A stretch of DNA of 49,565 bases, from positions 1 through 49,565 of the forward strand of contig JAPLDU010000089.1 in assembly GCA_026391255.1 (NCBI GenBank), in the 5' to 3' direction. Position numbers and translations under genes: made by a program. The DNA comes from Bacteroidia bacterium (lineage in GTDB: Bacteria > Bacteroidota > Bacteroidia > Bacteroidales > JAPLDU01). The notes under the pieces were generated by a model. The model ran no database searches. It had not been told where the DNA came from and saw only the letters and a list, made by a program, of their open reading frames with translations. Each line of letters starts with the position of its first letter. The first letter of the stretch is position 1. Positions 37,994-46,515 of this stretch are shown here, in pieces.

Positions 37994-38257
37994 TCTGTCA
38001 ATTGGGTTGGTCGTTAGTTTTTTGCTTGCTTATTACTTGATTATCTATTCAACTTTTCTCTCATTAAATTTAACAACTATTGACAAATCCCTGAAATTAA
38101 TCGTCCTGTTCTGCTAATTTAAACTTAATTCTTTGCCTTCGTCCGTCAGTCCCATTTTGCAGGACTAACAAGCTAAGCGGTAAATCAGGTTTTGTAAAAC
38201 AAAAGTATAAAATATCCTGGCAAATACACAAGTAATCTGAGAGGAAAATTATTTAAG

Positions 38258-38633
38258 GTTCATCATGCACAAGTGTAGATAAAAATAAAAAGTACATCCG
38301 GGGTATGGGTATTTTCTGTCCCGTCAGGGACAATATATCGGTAGAAAGAAATCCTATTCCAAAGGAATAGTGCCGTAGGTACGAAATATATTTTAATAAT
38401 AATAAGGAAATGGCTTAAACTTGAATTGATTGTGTGTAAATAACATTTCAATATATCGTTCCTATGGAACTTATATTTACAGGATGATCGTTGAAATCTA
38501 CCGATATTATGTCCCTCCGGGACAAAAGGCGCTTTTTCAGTTTTTCTAATATTTCAACTCGCCAAAATGATATTTATTTTAGATTAACTCTTATCAAATT
38601 CAACAATGACTTGTGCATCATCCAGATGAACCA
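38258..38633. repeat. 376-bp inverted-repeat element with GTCCC hairpins, non-coding
   Basis: The outer ends GGTTCATCATGCACAAGT (38259) and ACTTGTGCATCATCCAGATG through AACC (38633) are imperfect inverted repeats. Inner pairs include CCGTCAGGGACAATATATCG against CCGATATTATGTCCCTCCGG, CTATTCCAAAGGAATAG, and GTGCCGTAGGTACG. Short frames on both strands have no similarity to proteins. It looks like a structured, non-autonomous repeat. Confidence 0.7.
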
Positions 38634-38665
38634 TATTTATCTATTGCTTATCCACTTTAGTCAAT

Positions 38666-38774
38666 TATTTAACCCCTCCAACCTCCCCTAAAACAGGGGA
38701 GGCTAAATTTGCGGTTCCTTAAACCCTCCTGATCCCTGAGCTTGTCGAAGGGTAGGAGGGTTTGGGAGGTAAAT
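38666..38774. repeat. CCTCCCC hairpin repeat, stand-alone copy with nested micropalindrome
   Basis: The first hairpin, CCTCCCCTAAAACAGGGGAGG, is the same as beside DUF559. The second has the 19-bp micropalindrome CCCTGAGCTTGTCGAAGGG (38734-38752) in its loop, between CCCTCCTGAT and TAGGAGGG. No gene is attached. Confidence 0.85.
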
Positions 38775-38792
38775 TATGAAGAGCCTGCATCT

Positions 38793-40136
38793 CTATTCTT
38801 CAGGCGGGCTGGTCAGTTCGGTGGCGGATTGAATCCCTGCCGTTACTTCTGGAATGATGCCCAGCCGAATATAAATGGGATGAACCAATTCTTTTATTTC
38901 AGGGAGTTTTCTGGCGAAAACAACCGCGCCGATAATGCAGGATGCACCTCCAATTATTAAAGTATCTGGCGCCCCGATGCTGCTTGCCAGAGAACCCGCC
39001 ATCAGACTGCCGAATGGAGCAGCTCCCATGAATGCCATTGCATAAAAACTCATGACCCGTCCGCGTTTATCATCATCTACAATGGTTTGTAAAATAGTAT
39101 TGCTTGCCGTCATCTGCATGATCATTCCTGAACCGACTATTAACATTAATACCACTGATAATAAAAAGATATGAGACTGGGAAAATGCAATAAGCCCAAA
39201 GCCAAAGACAGCCGTAAACAGAGCAATAATTTTTCCCAGCCCCAGTACACTTTTCCGGGATGCCATATAAATGGCGCCAGCCAAAGCTCCGATACCAGCA
39301 GCGCCCATCAGAAAACCAAAAGTATGAGAACCACCATGAAGTATATTCTTAGCAAATACCGGCATCAGGACAGTGTAGGGCATTCCCATTAAACTTACCA
39401 ATCCAAGTAACAGAATAATATACCTGATAGGCATGAACCCGAAAGTATAAGTGAATCCTTCTTTTAATCCCTGTAAAACATTAGCGCTCTTAGCTTTTAT
39501 TATTCTCGGGGGAATTCTCATCATAAGCAGAAATACAATAACGAAAATATAACTGATCCCGTTAATAAGAAAACAGATTCCTTCACCTGTGACGGAAATT
39601 AATACGCCCGCAATGGAAGGCCCGAGCAATCTTGCGCTGTTAACCATGGAGGAGTTCAGGGCAATGGCATTTCCGAGGTCTTCTCTTTTTTCTATCATAT
39701 CGACAACAAATGATTGGCGTGCCGGCATATCAAATGCATTAATGAAACCAAGGAATATGCTTAAAAGCACGATATGCCAGACCTCAATGGATTTATTAAA
39801 AAAGAGAAAAGTCAGTATGAAAGCCTGGATCATGGCCAGAATCTGAGAGATAATCAGAATGGTATAGCGGTTGTAGCGGTCGACCAGAACACCGGCAAAA
39901 GGAGCTAATAAAAAGGTGGGTATCTGACCGGCAAAACCGACTAAACCCAATAAGAATGCCGAACCTGTCATATTATAAACCAGCCAGGGAAGAGCAATCC
40001 GTTGCATCCATGTTCCGATCAATGAGATGCTCTGACCACAGAAAAACAGACGGTAATTTCTATATTGCAGCGAACGGAAGATGGTCCTGAAACCCAACTT
40101 TTCAATAATGCTATATTTCCCGGATTCCTTCTGCAT
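38793..40136 (-). CDS. MFS exporter, MFS_3 / enterobactin-exporter-like
   Basis: Inner-membrane permease of 447 residues with about eleven to twelve helices. It matches the MFS_3 (EntS-like) group: a start RSLQYRNYRLFFCGQSISLIGTWMQ, then PTFLLAPFAGVLVDRYNR in the first cytoplasmic loop, FINAFDMPARQSFVVDM, and NSARLLGPSIAGVL. Members export siderophores or drugs; the substrate here is unknown and no biosynthetic gene is nearby. It lies directly downstream of tRNA-Val on the same strand, separated by a terminator hairpin. Confidence 0.88.
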   Translation of the reverse strand: MQKESGKYSIIEKLGFRTIFRSLQYRNYRLFFCGQSISLIGTWMQRIALPWLVYNMTGSAFLLGLVGFAGQIPTFLLAPFAGVLVDRYNRYTILIISQILAMIQAFILTFLFFNKSIEVWHIVLLSIFLGFINAFDMPARQSFVVDMIEKREDLGNAIALNSSMVNSARLLGPSIAGVLISVTGEGICFLINGISYIFVIVFLLMMRIPPRIIKAKSANVLQGLKEGFTYTFGFMPIRYIILLLGLVSLMGMPYTVLMPVFAKNILHGGSHTFGFLMGAAGIGALAGAIYMASRKSVLGLGKIIALFTAVFGFGLIAFSQSHIFLLSVVLMLIVGSGMIMQMTASNTILQTIVDDDKRGRVMSFYAMAFMGAAPFGSLMAGSLASSIGAPDTLIIGGASCIIGAVVFARKLPEIKELVHPIYIRLGIIPEVTAGIQSATELTSPPEE

Positions 40137-40140
40137 TTTA

Positions 40141-40178
40141 AAATAAAAAAGCCACCCGCATAATATGCCGTAAGTGGC
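40141..40178 (-). terminator. terminator behind tRNA-Val
   Basis: On the minus strand GGCCAC and GTGGC (40151-40155 with 40174-40178) form a stem, with an inner CGGCAT-AT-TATGCGG hairpin, followed by TTTTTTATTT (40141-40150). It separates the tRNA from the MFS gene. Confidence 0.65.
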
Positions 40179-40188
40179 CTTTTAAAGG

Positions 40189-40263
40189 TGGGCGGTAATG
40201 GATTCGAACCATCGACCCCTTGCGTGTGAAGCAAGTACTCTAAACCGACTGAGCTAACCGCCC
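40189..40263 (-). tRNA. tRNA-Val(CAC)
   Basis: A 75-nt cloverleaf: acceptor GGGCGGT / ACCGCCC with discriminator A, D arm GCTC-AGTCGGTTTA-GAGT, anticodon stem CTTGC / GCAAG with loop TTCACAC, so anticodon CAC, and T arm GGTTCGAATCC. CCA is not encoded. Confidence 0.93.
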
Positions 40264-40273
40264 TGATATTTGT

Positions 40274-40326
40274 AACCGACCTTCCCGATGAATCGGGATG
40301 CTCTGAACCGACTGAGCTAACCGCCC
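40274..40326 (-). pseudogene. truncated tRNA copy with replaced anticodon arm
   Basis: The first 29 nt (GGGCGGTTAGCTCAGTCGGT and TCAGAGCA) match the 5' half of the adjacent tRNA-Val at 27 positions. The anticodon arm is the 16-bp palindrome TCCCGATTCATCGGGA (40283-40298), followed by AGGTCGGTTAC, and then no T arm or acceptor 3' strand. The intact tRNA begins 10 nt further on. It is not a functional tRNA. Confidence 0.75.
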
Positions 40327-40395
40327 TTAAACCGGGCAAAAATAATTTATTTTACTATAATTGCCAAAGTCAGTTCAGGGAATATTAAAAAGATC

Positions 40396-40560
40396 GTAAC
40401 TTTTCAGGTTGTTTAGACTATAGACTGTCAGGCTTTTAGGGTAATTGAATTCAATTAATATTCCTAATTTTCCCGTTACCTGATCCGCTGCGGCGGATTG
40501 ATACCGGATATGTATTCTTACAGCTTACAGTCTAAAAGCCTACAGCCTAAAGGCCTGAGT
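40396..40560. repeat. 165-bp inverted repeat, left copy flanking glnN
   Basis: Matches the reverse complement of 43201-43358 over its whole length. Shared words are TCAGGTTGTTTAG, ACTGTCAGGCTTTTAGG, TTGAATTCAATT, TATTCTTA and CAGTCTAAAAGCCTACAGCC. This copy carries TCCGCTGCGGCGGA at 40484-40497, where the other reads TGCC. Confidence 0.85.
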
Positions 40561-40596
40561 AGTAAAAAACATAGTAATTATTCCCAAACACCACTA

Positions 40597-42780
40597 TTAA
40601 TTTGTGAAAAGCAATTCCCTGTATTTTGGTAAGGGCCAGATCTCATCATCAACAATGAGTTCCAGTTTGTCAATATGATACCTAACTGAATTAAGGAATG
40701 GTCTTACTTTTTCAGAATATATACCCGCTCTTTCTTCAATATCGTCAATTGAGTTTGCTGATTTGCGGGTTTCAGTCATTTCAATAATATTGTTTTTAAT
40801 AAATTCGATGTGCTCTGAAATTTCCTGGATCAGGTTAAGTTGACAGGTATATATATCAGATTCATTACTGAAAATTTCCTTTAGTCCCAGGTAATTACTT
40901 ATAAGGATATTCTGGTATTTTACGGCAGTAGGAATGATGTGATTAATCGCAAGATCATTGAGTACTCTTGATTCAATCTGTATTTTTTTAATGTAATCCT
41001 CGAGTTGAATTTCATACCTGGCGATTAATTCTCGCTTGCCCATCACCTGGTTTTTTTCAAACAGGGAAATATTCTTATCTTGTTTAAAAGCTTTAAGCGC
41101 TTCAATGGCTGATCCGAGGTTGGGCAGACCCCGCCGGCAGGCTTCCTCCACCCATTCGCTGCTGTAACCATTCCCTTCAAACCTGATATTTTTTGAGGTA
41201 ATGATGTATCGTTTCAGAATACTGATTATGGCTTTGTTTTTGTCTTCGCCCTTCTCAATCAGGATTTCAACATCTTTTCTGAATTCTGTGAGTTGGTCAG
41301 CAACAATAGTATTCAGGGTGATCATGGCCGATGCAACGTTTGCTCCCGAACCAACGGCACGGAACTCAAAACGGTTTCCAGTAAAGGCAAATGGCGAGGT
41401 GCGGTTTCTGTCGGTATTGTCAAGCAGTATTTCCGGAATTTTGATTAAATTCAGTTTCAGTTCAAGGTCACTGCCTGAAAAAACACTGTTTTCCGCTAAT
41501 GTGTTTTCAATCTCGTCAAGTACCTGGGTCAGTTTTTTCCCTATAAATATTGAAATTACTGAAGGTGGGGCTTCATGAGCTCCAAGTCGGTGTTCATTAC
41601 CTGCGTTCATAATACTGGCCATCAGTATATCGGAATGATCGTGCACAGCCTTTATGACATTTACGAAAAATGTGAGGAATTGCATGTTTCTATGTGGCGA
41701 ACTACCTGGTGATAGCAGGTTTAGTCCACCATTTGTTGCAATCGACCAGTTGCAGTGTTTACCTGAGCCATTAATACCTGAATAGGGCTTTTCATGAAAC
41801 AATACGCGGAACATATGCCTGCGGGCTGTTTTTTCCATGATGTCCATCAGTAGCTGGTTATGGTCAGTGGCAAGATTTACTTCCTCGAAGTGAGGCGCAC
41901 ATTCGAACTGGTTGGGCGCTACCTCGTTATGTCTTGTTTTGATGGGTATCCCCAACTTGTATGATTCCAGTTCGAAATCACGCATAAATGCCGAAACTCT
42001 TAAAGGAATTGAGCCAAAATAATGATCTTCCAGTTGCTGATCCTTTGCCGAGGCATGACCAAGCAAAGTTCTTCCGGTCATTTTCAAGTCGGGACGTGCC
42101 ATGAAAAGAGCTTCATCTACGAGGAAATACTCCTGTTCCCAACCAAGGTTGGCCACTACTTTATCGGTTTTATCACTGAAATACCTGCATACAGCCACAG
42201 CAGCTTTATCAAGTGCATGGGATGACTTTAGCAACGGTGTCTTGTAATCAAGAGCTTCACCTGTATAAGAAATAAAGATGGTCGGAATGCAGAGAGTATC
42301 TCCCACGATAAAAGCAGGGGAGGAAGGATCCCAGGCTGAATAACCTCTTGCTTCAAATGTATTCCTGATGCCACCACTCGGGAAACTGGAAGCATCCGGT
42401 TCCTGCTGTACAAGTTCATGTCCGCTGAAATTATCATTGATAACCCCGTTCTGTGATGGTTCAAAAAATGTATCATGTTTCTCAGCGGTTGCCCCGGTAA
42501 GCGGGTGAAACCAGTGAGTATAATGAGTTGCACCATGCTCCAATGCCCAAAGTTTCATACCGGCTGCCACCTTGTCGGCAATTTTCCGGTCAATCTTTTT
42601 ACCTTCGTCAATGGCAATAATTACCTGTCTGAACTCTTCTTCAGGTATGTATTTACTCATTTTAACCCGATCAAAAACATGTATGCCATAAATTTTAGTA
42701 ACATCAGTCTCCTGGATTTCATACTCCGGCACCCGGCGCGACATAATTTCGTAAAGACCTTTAAAACGTAATTCAGCCAT
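40597..42780 (-). CDS. glnN: glutamine synthetase type III
   Basis: Cytoplasmic ATP-dependent ligase that forms glutamine from glutamate and ammonia, the main ammonia-assimilation enzyme in many Bacteroidota. From ATG 42780 (MAELRFKGLYEIMSRRVPEY; a TTG lies two codons upstream) the protein has 727 residues, the type III length and far longer than type I. Type III signatures include KLWALEHGATHYTHWFHPLTG, the Glu-rich FEPSQNG region, HNEVAPNQFECAPHFEE, GSGKHCNWSIATN and NRTSPFAFTGNRFEFRAVGS. The C-terminal helical part (about 570-720) is the type III extension. No P-II or ammonium transporter gene is adjacent. It lies between two inverted copies of a 160-bp repeat. Confidence 0.96.
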   Translation of the reverse strand: MAELRFKGLYEIMSRRVPEYEIQETDVTKIYGIHVFDRVKMSKYIPEEEFRQVIIAIDEGKKIDRKIADKVAAGMKLWALEHGATHYTHWFHPLTGATAEKHDTFFEPSQNGVINDNFSGHELVQQEPDASSFPSGGIRNTFEARGYSAWDPSSPAFIVGDTLCIPTIFISYTGEALDYKTPLLKSSHALDKAAVAVCRYFSDKTDKVVANLGWEQEYFLVDEALFMARPDLKMTGRTLLGHASAKDQQLEDHYFGSIPLRVSAFMRDFELESYKLGIPIKTRHNEVAPNQFECAPHFEEVNLATDHNQLLMDIMEKTARRHMFRVLFHEKPYSGINGSGKHCNWSIATNGGLNLLSPGSSPHRNMQFLTFFVNVIKAVHDHSDILMASIMNAGNEHRLGAHEAPPSVISIFIGKKLTQVLDEIENTLAENSVFSGSDLELKLNLIKIPEILLDNTDRNRTSPFAFTGNRFEFRAVGSGANVASAMITLNTIVADQLTEFRKDVEILIEKGEDKNKAIISILKRYIITSKNIRFEGNGYSSEWVEEACRRGLPNLGSAIEALKAFKQDKNISLFEKNQVMGKRELIARYEIQLEDYIKKIQIESRVLNDLAINHIIPTAVKYQNILISNYLGLKEIFSNESDIYTCQLNLIQEISEHIEFIKNNIIEMTETRKSANSIDDIEERAGIYSEKVRPFLNSVRYHIDKLELIVDDEIWPLPKYRELLFTN

Positions 42781-42876
42781 AATCAATAAATAATTTTTAA
42801 GAAGATGTTTTGAATTCTATAAATATCAGGCAATGTCATTTTTCAAATAATTTTGTTTATCACATATAGTATTTTC

Positions 42877-43077
42877 AGGTTCTGTTCAAAATTAAAGGAT
42901 CACTAAATTCTCAGGTATTCTATGATTATTATTGCAATTAAATTGAATAAAAAAAATCGACGATTTATAGCATTTATTTTACAAACTTTTTACCCACCCC
43001 TTCCCCTCCCTGCTGGCAGGGAGGGGATTGAGGGAAGGGTAAAAAAACAGATTTCCCGTATTTCTGGAACAGAACCT
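42877..43077. repeat. 201-bp element with 11-bp terminal inverted repeats
   Basis: AGGTTCTGTTC at 42877-42887 and GAACAGAACCT at 43067-43077 are perfect inverted repeats. Inside is a stand-alone CCTCCCC-family hairpin, CCCCTCCC-TGCTGGCA-GGGAGGGG (43003-43026), the empty-site equivalent of 28453-28487. No gene is present in 42781-43522. Confidence 0.75.
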
Positions 43078-43200
43078 TTTTTCACTATTTTATGACCTGA
43101 TGTGGATAATATTATTTAGCTTCCGACTACATAAAGTCCAAATGAAAAACCGGCCGTAAATTATTGTTGTGCTTATGAGTTTTAACTTTTAATTATTGTA

Positions 43201-43358
43201 ACTCCTCATACCTAAAGGCTGTAGGCTTTTAGACTGTATGCTATAAGAATATATATACGGTATCAGGCATCAGGAAAAATTGTAAAAACAGGAATATGAA
43301 TTGAATTCAATTTCCTAAAAGCCTGACAGTATATAGCCTAAACAACCTGAATAGTTAC
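43201..43358. repeat. 158-bp inverted repeat, right copy flanking glnN
   Basis: Reverse complement of 40396-40560 with scattered substitutions and without the TCCGCT micropalindrome (here TATCAGGCATCAGG). Confidence 0.85.
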
Positions 43359-43522
43359 AACAGTTTTAATAAATGCAAACCAATCATTAAATTAATTAAC
43401 AATGAAATGTTATAGAAAGTTTATTTTCGAATATGTAAATTGAAGAATTAAAATTTCCGGTCCGGTTAAAATATAACAATTAAAAGAATGTTATTAATTT
43501 AGCGCCCCCTTTTTAGTAATAT

Positions 43523-43771
43523 ATGCAGGACCTGAGATATGTAATGGCAAGAATGATGACGATATTCGCTTACGTCATGGTTTCTGCATTTTTCATCAGC
43601 GGCATCCTGTTGCTGGTTCTGCCTGTATTTGGGAGGCTGATTGAACATCACTGGAGGATAACTTTTGCATTTTTCTTTTTTGTTTACGGAGGTATCAGGC
43701 TTATCAGGATACTTTCAAAAAAGACATTTAATAAGGAGGAAGAAAATTCTGATTACTATGCAAAAGATTAG
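43523..43771 (+). CDS. small membrane protein upstream of PstS-like gene
   Basis: An 82-residue protein with two hydrophobic helices (about 12-34 and 44-64) separated by RLIEHHWR, and a charged lysine/glutamate tail. No named family is recognised. It overlaps the start of the PstS-like lipoprotein gene by 14 nt, so the two are translationally linked. A role in the neighbouring binding-protein/TonB cluster is inferred from position only. Confidence 0.7.
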   Translation: MQDLRYVMARMMTIFAYVMVSAFFISGILLLVLPVFGRLIEHHWRITFAFFFFVYGGIRLIRILSKKTFNKEEENSDYYAKD

Positions 43772-44708
43772 ATTTATTATTTATGGCATTGGATTATTGC
43801 TGCTGCTTATAGCTGCCTGTAATTCACAACCACCCAAAATGGAGGAGACCCCGACCTCGGGGAATATCAGCATTTGTGTGGACGACTCCTACCGACTGAT
43901 CATTGATGCGGAAGTATACACATTCCAGTCCCTGTATCCAAACGCTAAGATCAGGCCCGTTTACAAACCGGAAGCCGATGCATTCGCCGATTTTCTGAAT
44001 GATTCTGTAAACGAGATAATTGCCGGCAGAGAACTTACATCCAAAGAAAATGAATACCTGGCCGGCAAAAAATTAGTTCCCAGAACCACCAGATGGGCGC
44101 TGGATGCCGTGGCTTTTATTATTAACAACGACAATCCTGATTCACTGATCACCTACCAAGAAATAAAAGATATATTCAACGGTAGCCTGACTTCATGGAA
44201 ACAAATGCATTCAGGAAAAGGAAACGGAAATATCAAAATGGTTTTTGACAATAATAAATCGTCGAATACCCGTTATATAAAAAATAAATTTCATATCAGT
44301 ACATTCCCGTCCTCTTGTTATGCGGTGAATACCAGTGAAGAAGTAGTTAATTTTGTGCAGAAAGACAGGAATTCCATTGGTATTATTAACGTAAACTGGA
44401 TCAGTGACCCCCAGGATACTGTTTCACATTCCTTTCTGAAAAAGATAAAAGTTGCAGCCATCAGTTCAGAATCCGATCCCGGCGGGGTTGATGGATATTA
44501 TACTCCCTGCCAGGGCTTTATCTCCAATAAAGAATATCCTTTCATCAAGGATGTGTTCGTTATTTGCAAAGAGACATTTACCGGACTTGGTACCGGATTT
44601 TCTTCTTTTATTGCCGGGGATATCGGCCAGCGGATTGTTCTGAAATCAGGACTACTGCCGGCAACAATGCCCGTAAGAGTGGTAAAAATTAAAAATAAAT
44701 TTGAATAA
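43758..44708 (+). CDS. PstS-like substrate-binding lipoprotein
   Basis: Lipoprotein of 316 residues with a PBP type 2 (phosphate-binding-protein-like) fold. The start at 43758 gives a good signal peptide with lipobox IAAC (C20); the open frame extends 31 codons upstream inside the previous gene and is not used. The mature protein has GNISICVDDSYRLIIDAEVYTF, RWALDAVAFIINNDNPDSLIT, IKDIFNGSLTSWKQM, and a C-terminal GLGTGFSSFIAGDIGQRIVLKSGLLPA segment like PstS. No Pst permease genes are near. In Bacteroidota such proteins are commonly found beside tonB-exbBD and TPR genes, as here, so a regulatory or scavenging role is possible. Confidence 0.82.
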   Translation: MQKIRFIIYGIGLLLLLIAACNSQPPKMEETPTSGNISICVDDSYRLIIDAEVYTFQSLYPNAKIRPVYKPEADAFADFLNDSVNEIIAGRELTSKENEYLAGKKLVPRTTRWALDAVAFIINNDNPDSLITYQEIKDIFNGSLTSWKQMHSGKGNGNIKMVFDNNKSSNTRYIKNKFHISTFPSSCYAVNTSEEVVNFVQKDRNSIGIINVNWISDPQDTVSHSFLKKIKVAAISSESDPGGVDGYYTPCQGFISNKEYPFIKDVFVICKETFTGLGTGFSSFIAGDIGQRIVLKSGLLPATMPVRVVKIKNKFE

Positions 44709-44709
44709 T

Positions 44710-46377
44710 ATGATCCGATTAACAAAATCATTCATTGTATTTCTTTCCGGGTTATTTTTATGCTGTTGTGCCACAGCGACAAGAGCCCAGGATATCAACG
44801 CGGCCATTAAACTGACAGTAAGCGAACAGTTCGAACTGGCCGATGCGGCCTTTCAAAACCTGATCAAAGCTCAACCCCAGAATGGAGATAATTATTTCTA
44901 TTACGGCGAAAATTATCTTCATATTTACTTTACTGATACGGTTTCAAAGGAATTGAAAGACGCATGCCAGCTTTCATTGGTTCAGTATAAAAAGGGAACG
45001 GACAATGATCCCAAGAATCCCCTGAACTGGGTGGGAATTGGTATGGTTAACATGTTCATGGGCGATACAGTAACTGCCAGGGTGAATTTTGATAAGGCCA
45101 TTTCGTTACTACCTACAAGAAAGAACAGGATAATAATGAGCAAGGACAAGCAATCCACAACATATGTAAAAATCGCTGAAGCTTACATTCTTGCACCCAG
45201 AAAGAATATTCCCAAAGCTCTGTCACTGCTTGACCAGGCTGAAAAGATCAGCCCAAAACTTCCGGTGATATTCCTGACCCGTGGTGATGCATACCTTGAA
45301 ATTAATGACGGCTCAAATGCTATTCTTAATTATAAGCGCGCACAGGAGTTTGATATGAAATCTCCTCTTGCAAAGATCAAGATCGGGAATATTTATGTAA
45401 GAGGTAAGAACCTGAAAGCTGCTATTCCTTATTTTGAAGATGCCGTTCAGACCGATTCAACTTTTGCACCGGTTTACCGGGAGCTGGGAGAACTGTATTT
45501 TAAAGCAGGACAATACGACAATGCGAAGAAAAACTATAAAAAATTCCTGTTGCTTTCCGACAAAAATATCTCTGCCAAGATCAGATATGCCCAGTTTCTT
45601 TTACTTGCAAAGGATTACCAGGAAGTCATCAACCAGGTGAACCAGATACTGAAGGTGGATTCGGATAATATTTACCTGAACCGGTTTCTTGCCTATTCTT
45701 ACTTCGAAACAGGTCAGTACGACAAGTCAAACGCAAGTATGAAAAAATTCCTTAAGAAGATTCAACCCGATAAAATCATCCGTTCGGATTATGAATATTA
45801 TGGACATACATTATCAAAACTGAACCAGGATTCTCTTGCAGTGTTAAACCTTAATAAAGCTTACGATCTGGATACTTCCGATAATGATTTACTGTCAGAT
45901 ATTGCTGTCATATTTATCAAAATGAAGAAATACAACGATGTTGTAAAAACTTATAACCGCAAAATTGCTAACAGATCAATTACGATAACCGATTACTACA
46001 GCCTTGGAAAGACCTATTATTCCAACCAGCAGTTTGGCAAGGCTGATACTGCCTTAGCCTATGTGATAATGAAGAAACCCGACTTTATGCCAGCCTATCT
46101 TTGGCGCGCTCGTGCCAACTCAAATCTTGACCCTGAACTATCAACCGGACAGGCAAAACCTTGTTTCGAGCTACTGGTCGAAAAAGCAAAGACTGATTCA
46201 GTCAAATATAAAAATGAACTAATTGAAGCATATGGCTACCTGGGCTATTACTATCTGAAGAACAAGGATAACTGTAATGCCAAGAAGCTCTATAAAAAAG
46301 TTCTCGAAATGGACCCTGCTAACGAGAATGCCCAGAAAGTACTTGGATCTAAAGAAATGAAAAAAGTGGACTGTTGA
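44710..46377 (+). CDS. secreted tetratricopeptide repeat protein
   Basis: Exported protein of 555 residues from the ATG at 44710, one base after the PstS-like stop codon. The signal peptide carries a hydrophobic run and CCC (about residues 19-21), ending near TRAQ. About ten tetratricopeptide repeats fill the rest, for example AGQYDNAKKNYKKFLLLSDK, LAKDYQEVINQVNQILKVD and NCNAKKLYKKVLEMDPANEN. Such proteins act as periplasmic scaffolds. The near-contiguous arrangement with the PstS-like gene indicates one transcript, ending before the hairpin repeat that precedes exbB. Confidence 0.85.
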   Translation: MIRLTKSFIVFLSGLFLCCCATATRAQDINAAIKLTVSEQFELADAAFQNLIKAQPQNGDNYFYYGENYLHIYFTDTVSKELKDACQLSLVQYKKGTDNDPKNPLNWVGIGMVNMFMGDTVTARVNFDKAISLLPTRKNRIIMSKDKQSTTYVKIAEAYILAPRKNIPKALSLLDQAEKISPKLPVIFLTRGDAYLEINDGSNAILNYKRAQEFDMKSPLAKIKIGNIYVRGKNLKAAIPYFEDAVQTDSTFAPVYRELGELYFKAGQYDNAKKNYKKFLLLSDKNISAKIRYAQFLLLAKDYQEVINQVNQILKVDSDNIYLNRFLAYSYFETGQYDKSNASMKKFLKKIQPDKIIRSDYEYYGHTLSKLNQDSLAVLNLNKAYDLDTSDNDLLSDIAVIFIKMKKYNDVVKTYNRKIANRSITITDYYSLGKTYYSNQQFGKADTALAYVIMKKPDFMPAYLWRARANSNLDPELSTGQAKPCFELLVEKAKTDSVKYKNELIEAYGYLGYYYLKNKDNCNAKKLYKKVLEMDPANENAQKVLGSKEMKKVDC

Positions 46378-46384
46378 TCAGAGT

Positions 46385-46515
46385 TCATTAAGTTCGTAAA
46401 GTTCATAAAGTTTATAAAGTTGAAAGTCAGAAAAATACCAACAAAAAACAAATAATCAATATTTTGTATTTTATGACTTTATAAACTTTATAACTTTTAA
46501 CTTTATAAACTTATA
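46385..46515. repeat. TTTATAAAGTT inverted repeat between TPR gene and exbB
   Basis: AGTTCGTAAAGTTCATAAAG continuing to TTTATAAAGTT (46391-46421) is the same 31-bp word as at 10674-10704. Downstream, GACTTTATAAACTTTATAAC and AACTTTATAAACTT (46472-46513) form its inverted partner, with an ACAAATAATCAATATTTTGT segment in the loop. It could form a long hairpin between two operons. Confidence 0.75.

Noticed and set aside
38263-38691. Two short frames on opposite strands near 38.3-38.7 kb
   Set aside because: Both fall mostly within the 376-bp palindromic element and have no protein-like features.
40264-40326. Second functional tRNA upstream of tRNA-Val
   Set aside because: There is no T arm or 3' acceptor strand before the intact tRNA begins; treated as a truncated copy.
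43665-43757. 31-codon extension of the PstS-like gene
   Set aside because: It lies in another frame of the upstream membrane-protein gene and would spoil a clear lipoprotein signal peptide starting at 43758.
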